Origin: Brevundimonas sp.
GTDB taxonomy: Bacteria > Pseudomonadota > Alphaproteobacteria > Caulobacterales > Caulobacteraceae
Reading direction: 5' to 3'
Length of the DNA: 64,000 nt
Assembly (NCBI GenBank): GCA_003248965.1
Contig: QFQU01000011.1
Coordinates: forward strand, 62,001 to 126,000
Positions within the stretch are counted from its first letter, which is position 1. Every line of letters starts with the position of its first letter. The position numbers and the translations under genes were made by a program. The notes below the pieces were generated by a model. That model was not told the origin of the DNA. It ran no database searches and worked only from the letters and a program-made list of their open reading frames with translations. Of this stretch, positions 60,327 to 64,000 are shown one piece after another.

Positions 60327-62204
60327 ATGCCCCTGGCGCGCCTCGCCAGCCTCGCCGCCGCGATCCTCGTCGCACTCCAGGCGGCCACCCAAACTTTCGC
60401 CTGGCTCTACCACTACCACCCGACACTTGGATCCGCGTTGCGCCTGGACAAGACGGGGATTTATTGGCCGTGGATGATCCTGGTCTGGCGCCAGAGGTTC
60501 GGCGCGGCCGAGGCGGACGCTTTCGCCCTGCCGCTCTCGGTCTTCATGCTTTTGATGGCCGCAGGCGCCGGGGCGATGCTCCTGTTCGACGGCGGCACGG
60601 TGAAACGCACCCGGGGTTGGGGCGGTCTCGCGGAGGCCGACCGAGCGGGCTTGAGGCATAACGCCGGATGTGTGCTGGGCCGGCTGCAGGGCCGGCTCCT
60701 GGCGACAACGGACCTCCGCCCGACACTCGTGACAGGAGGCACCCGCGCCGGAAAGGGACGCGGGCATGTCGTGCCCACTCTCCTGAGCTGGACCGACAGC
60801 GTTCTCGTGCACGACCCGAAAGGCGAACTCTGGCGGGTGACGGCAGGCTGGCGTGCCGGACACAGCCACACGCTCTACTTCAACCCGCGAGACCCGGCAT
60901 CCGCCCGCTTCAATCCGCTGGCGGAAATCCGGCCCGGTCCGCAGGAGCTGGCCCAGGTCCAAAGGTTGGTGGCCATCCTGAGCGATCCGGGCGGCGCTCG
61001 CGACGACGAGGCGATCTGGGACAAAGCGGCGTCGGAAATCCTCGAGGCCGTCATCCTCCACGTGCTCTACACCGCGCCGGATGAAGACAAGACGCTCCTG
61101 ACCGTCCGAACCATCCTGGCCGATCTCGACGCCGCCGCCGACGTCATGGTGCGGACGCTCCATCGGCTGGGCCCCGACGGCGCTCCGGAGGTCCACCCTT
61201 TCATTTCCACGGCGGTGAAAGGATACGCCGCGATGCACGACCGCTTCCGGACGTCGGTCCAGGGCACGGCGCGTAGCTATCTGAAATGGCTGGCCGGCGA
61301 TGATCTTGTGCGCGCGCTTTCGGCGTCGGATTTCGCGCTCGGAGACCTGATGTGCGCCGAGACGCCGGTCTCCCTCTACGTCCAGGTCGCGCCCGCCGAC
61401 GCCGTGGCCCTCCGCCCGGTCATCCGTCTTCTCTTCTATGCGGCGGCGCAGGCCCTGACGACCGATGAGCGGGCCGATGACACCGGCCGCGCGAAGCGGC
61501 GGCATCTCCTGATGCTCATGGACGAATTCCCGCTGCTCGGCCGCCTGGCCTTCTTCGAGAAATCGCTTCGCCTTATGAGCGGCTACGGGATCAAGACCAT
61601 GTTCGTCGCCCAGTCGGTTAACGACATCGTCGAGACCTACGGGGCCAACAACACCATCCTCGACAACTGCCACGTCTACACCGCCTTCAGCGCGCTCGAC
61701 CCCTTGACCCAAGACAAGGTCTCGAAGCTCACCGGTACGGTGCTTGAGCGCAAGACCAGCCGCAGCGGTCCGGCCGGCCTGGGAGCTGGTCGCAACTCTG
61801 TGTCGCGATCAGAGGTGGAGCGCCCGCTTCTGGAACCCGGTGAGGTGCGCGCCTTGCCTGACGAGGTGCAGCTGACCTTCGCCGCCGGGCATCGACCCCT
61901 GCGGACAAGGAAGGTCCGGTATGACAAGGAGCGGCCCTTCCGGGCGCGCGCCGACCGGGCGCCGCCCGACCAGACGGCCGGCATCGATACCCCCGGCGCG
62001 CCAATCCACCCGTGGGGGGGACGCCGTAGTCTGGGCGAAGATCCGGAAGCCGCCCTGCCCCTGTTCAAGGAGGTGGAAGCGGCGATCCATGATCGCCGGG
62101 TCGCGGCCAAAGCGGCCGAGACCTATGAGCGGATTTCGACGGCCTTCGCGGCGGAGCAGGCGGTGCTTGACGGTCTGCAGGGAGACGGCGATGCGCGGGC
62201 GTGA
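60327..62204 (+). CDS. traG: Type IV coupling protein (VirD4/TraG)
   Basis: This 625-residue ATPase begins MPLARLASLAAAILVALQAATQTFAWLYHY, with two N-terminal membrane segments (the second at FALPLSVFMLLMAAGAGAMLLF). Walker A is VTGGTRAGKGRGHVVPTLL (Lys143), followed by VLVHDPKGELW, and Walker B is HLLMLMDEFPLLG, then FVAQSVNDIVETYG. It brings the relaxase-DNA complex to the mating channel. GAAGAG 9 bases upstream supports this ATG; an ATG 9 bases earlier is an alternative. Length and motifs are intact. Confidence 0.95.
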   Translation: MPLARLASLAAAILVALQAATQTFAWLYHYHPTLGSALRLDKTGIYWPWMILVWRQRFGAAEADAFALPLSVFMLLMAAGAGAMLLFDGGTVKRTRGWGGLAEADRAGLRHNAGCVLGRLQGRLLATTDLRPTLVTGGTRAGKGRGHVVPTLLSWTDSVLVHDPKGELWRVTAGWRAGHSHTLYFNPRDPASARFNPLAEIRPGPQELAQVQRLVAILSDPGGARDDEAIWDKAASEILEAVILHVLYTAPDEDKTLLTVRTILADLDAAADVMVRTLHRLGPDGAPEVHPFISTAVKGYAAMHDRFRTSVQGTARSYLKWLAGDDLVRALSASDFALGDLMCAETPVSLYVQVAPADAVALRPVIRLLFYAAAQALTTDERADDTGRAKRRHLLMLMDEFPLLGRLAFFEKSLRLMSGYGIKTMFVAQSVNDIVETYGANNTILDNCHVYTAFSALDPLTQDKVSKLTGTVLERKTSRSGPAGLGAGRNSVSRSEVERPLLEPGEVRALPDEVQLTFAAGHRPLRTRKVRYDKERPFRARADRAPPDQTAGIDTPGAPIHPWGGRRSLGEDPEAALPLFKEVEAAIHDRRVAAKAAETYERISTAFAAEQAVLDGLQGDGDARA

Positions 62205-62628
62205 AACGGCGGCGACGCGGATCCAGGTCTATCTCACCGATCCGCGCGTGGTAGCGGCGCTCCAGCGTGAAGCGCGCGCGGCCAATATCCCGATCAGCCA
62301 AGCGGCGGGCCGGTCTCTTGCGAAGGGATTGGCCAGAAGCCTCCCGGCCGATCCGGACGACCGGTTGCTTCAACTCGACCGGGCCCTGAGAGACCACATG
62401 CGGTCCACGGCGCGGGATGTCCAGATCATCCAGGAACTGGTCATTGAAGTTGCCCGCGCCTTCTTCATGCGCCTGCCGGACGCCATCACCGACCAGGATC
62501 CCGTCGCCCGGGCCGCGGTCGATCGGCGGATCGAACGGTTGCTGGACGACACCGCCGCGCGGTTGATCTCGGGCGTGAGACCGCAGCGCGAGGATATCAC
62601 GGCCGGGTCTTTGGGCCGCGCCGAATGA
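62191..62628 (+). CDS. Ribbon-helix-helix-like transfer protein
   Basis: This 145-residue protein begins MRGRETAATRIQVYLTDPRVVAALQREARAANIPISQAAGRSLAKGL, which fits a ribbon-helix-helix DNA-binding region (strand TRIQVYLT, helix, turn at NIPIS, helix). The C-terminal two thirds are helical (RDHMRSTARDVQIIQELVIEVARAFF). Between traG and trbB in many alphaproteobacterial elements a CopG-like gene occupies exactly this position. It overlaps the traG end by 14 bases and its stop overlaps the trbB start as ATGA. Probably a regulator or relaxosome accessory. Confidence 0.75.
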   Translation: MRGRETAATRIQVYLTDPRVVAALQREARAANIPISQAAGRSLAKGLARSLPADPDDRLLQLDRALRDHMRSTARDVQIIQELVIEVARAFFMRLPDAITDQDPVARAAVDRRIERLLDDTAARLISGVRPQREDITAGSLGRAE

Positions 62629-63551
62629 GTGTTCACCCCATCGTCGGCGAACGGAAGCTGGAGGCGCTTCGCCACGCCCTCGGGGCCGACGTCCTCGCTG
62701 CGCTGACGGATCCCCAGGTCGTCGAGATTCTCGCCAATCCCGACGGACGCCTTGTCCTGGATCGTGTCGGTTCCGGACGCGCGGATACCGGTCGCCGGCT
62801 TGAGCCGGAGGCTCGCGAGCGCGTTGTCCGGCTGATCGCGGACTATGTCGGCGACCCCGTGACCCGGGAGAACCCGCGTCTCGCCGGCGTGCTGCCCGTC
62901 ACCGGGGAGCGGTTTCAGGGGTTTCTCCCGCCGGTCACCGCCGGGCCTGCGTTCTCGATCCGGAAGCGCCCGACCGTCATCTGGACGCTGGAGGACTACG
63001 TCCGCGACGGCGTGATGACGGAGGCCCAGGCTGAGCTCCTGCGCGGCGCCGTGCGGGAGCGCAGGAACCTCTTGATCTCCGGCGGCACCGGTTCGGGGAA
63101 GACGACGCTTGCCAATGCGCTGCTCGCGGAGCCGGCGTTCGCGAACGATCGTGTCTTCCTGATCGAAGACACGCCCGAACTTCAATGCTCTGCGTGGGAT
63201 CTCGTCGCCACGCTCACACGCCGCCACCCTGTCCCGATCGGCGTCGTCGATCTGGTTCGCGACGCCCTGCGGATGCGGCCCGATCGGATCGTGGTCGGCG
63301 AGATGCGCGAGGGGTCAGCCGCGCTGGAAACCCTCAAGGCTTGGAACACCGGCCACCCGGGCGGTCTCTCGACGATCCACGCCAACTCGGCGCGTGAGGC
63401 CCTGTCGCGGATAGAGAATCTTCTCGCCGAGGTCGGCGTGTCAATGCCGCGTAGCGTGATCGTCGAGGCCATCGGCGTCATCGCGCACATCGGTCGCACG
63501 CGTGATGGACGCCGTCTCGACGAGGTGATTCATCCGCAAGACCTAGGCTGA
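62625..63551 (+). CDS. trbB: Conjugative transfer ATPase TrbB, altered C-terminus
   Basis: This 308-residue VirB11-type ATPase has Walker A ISGGTGSGKTTLANALL (153-160), the Asp box FLIEDTPELQC, and VVGEMREGSAALETLKAWNTGHPGGLSTIHANSA. It should power pilus assembly and DNA transfer with TraG. It is about 12-15 residues shorter than usual: after GRRLDEV the family continues with a further strand, whereas here the protein ends IHPQDLG. The next gene is not trbC. An insertion may have replaced the end of trbB and separated it from the rest of the trb operon. The N-terminal and core parts look functional. Confidence 0.9.
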   Translation: MSVHPIVGERKLEALRHALGADVLAALTDPQVVEILANPDGRLVLDRVGSGRADTGRRLEPEARERVVRLIADYVGDPVTRENPRLAGVLPVTGERFQGFLPPVTAGPAFSIRKRPTVIWTLEDYVRDGVMTEAQAELLRGAVRERRNLLISGGTGSGKTTLANALLAEPAFANDRVFLIEDTPELQCSAWDLVATLTRRHPVPIGVVDLVRDALRMRPDRIVVGEMREGSAALETLKAWNTGHPGGLSTIHANSAREALSRIENLLAEVGVSMPRSVIVEAIGVIAHIGRTRDGRRLDEVIHPQDLG

Positions 63552-63610
63552 CGAAGTCAGCGCTCGTCACGCCCAAGTTGAAACCTAGATTAACGCCAAG
63601 ACTCAACGTG

Positions 63611-64000
63611 TGCATAGTCGCGCCTTCAATGGTCTGGATCGACACGTGCCACAATCTCCCGAACTCGCCGGTGGCGCCGGTTTCAAATTCGAGGACGAGG
63701 TCAGTGGGGCCTACCTCGCCTCGCTCCTGACGCGTACGGCCGCGCCCGGGACCGGCGATCGCGTGGTCACGCGCGTGGCCCTGCAACAGCGCGACTTCGG
63801 CGAGCCCCTTGATGACCTGATCGTCGACTCGATCGGTCTCGACGGGGGCGAAGCCCGACTCAGCGTGCAGGTTAAGAGCAGCCTGACGATCAGCGCGGCG
63901 ACGTCGAACTCGGATTTCCGCGAGATCGTCCGGGACGCTCTGGCCACCCTGCGCAAGACAGACTTCCGCGAAGGCGCGGATCGCTTCGGCGTGGTCACCG
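63611..64000 (+). CDS. Predicted PD-(D/E)xK nuclease-type defence protein, N-terminal part
   Basis: This gene runs off the right edge with 130 codons visible. The readable part contains SPELAGGAGFKFEDEVSGAYLASLLTR, then FGEPLDDLIVDSIG and ARLSVQVKSSLTISA, a D...QVK pattern of PD-(D/E)xK nuclease domains found at the front of large defence ATPases. GTG codons at 63611 and 63647 are both possible starts; no ATG fits and no strong ribosome site is seen. It begins about 60 bases after trbB, where trbC would be expected. The rest of the protein is needed for a firm call. Confidence 0.55.

Overview
The window is about 64 kb of GC-rich alphaproteobacterial DNA, most likely from Caulobacteraceae (Brevundimonas or a close relative). 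The support is a Caulobacter-type chemotaxis operon order (mcp-cheX-cheY-cheA-cheW-cheR-cheB-cheY-cheD), CarD, a TIGR02300 'FYDLN' acidic protein, the aroA-cmk-rpsA-ihfB cluster, and a GcrA-type regulator on the mobile part. The genus is an inference from gene content only.

Positions 1-36134 are chromosomal backbone. They hold the end of ku with ligD (non-homologous end joining, convergent and overlapping), a tRNA-Arg(CCT) with an unusual tertiary base-pair swap, and a ten-gene chemotaxis operon in which cheA is broken by a small deletion plus frameshift. A FixL/FixJ-like two-component pair follows, divergent from that operon. Next come a SUV3-like helicase with an S4 protein, yceI, fdxA, carD, rpmB, cspA, ppk2, tldD, a TonB-dependent receptor, a POT peptide transporter, mscL, and the aroA / cmk / rpsA / ihfB block. 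Several clear Rho-independent terminators separate these units. A 26-28 bp palindromic repeat occurs three times.

Positions 36135-64000 are an integrated conjugative or mobilizable element that begins directly after the 3' end of tRNA-Ala(GGC). Its left end (36.5-45.8 kb) is a dense set of defence-like genes: a TIR / deoxyribosyltransferase-like effector, a Lit-like HExxH protease, a 1,993-residue protein with an Mrr-like nuclease domain, a helical-repeat body and a PIN-like centre, and a DpnII/MboI-type nuclease. No modification methylase is seen beside the nuclease. This is the best candidate for an undescribed system in the window. The backbone of the element follows: VirD2-like relaxase with a possible nick site, DUF2493 protein, GcrA paralogue, two SSB-like proteins, DUF4238 protein, methyltransferase-strawberry-notch helicase, ParB-like protein, toprim protein, RadC, secreted nuclease-like protein, VirD4/TraG coupling protein, a ribbon-helix-helix-like protein and TrbB. 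A shared leader motif precedes at least three of these genes and lies upstream of a fourth. The trb operon is interrupted after trbB by another nuclease-like gene that runs off the right edge.

Limits: everything was read by eye. Family assignments rest on recognised motifs, not on searches. No integrase, no second attachment site and no CRISPR array was seen.
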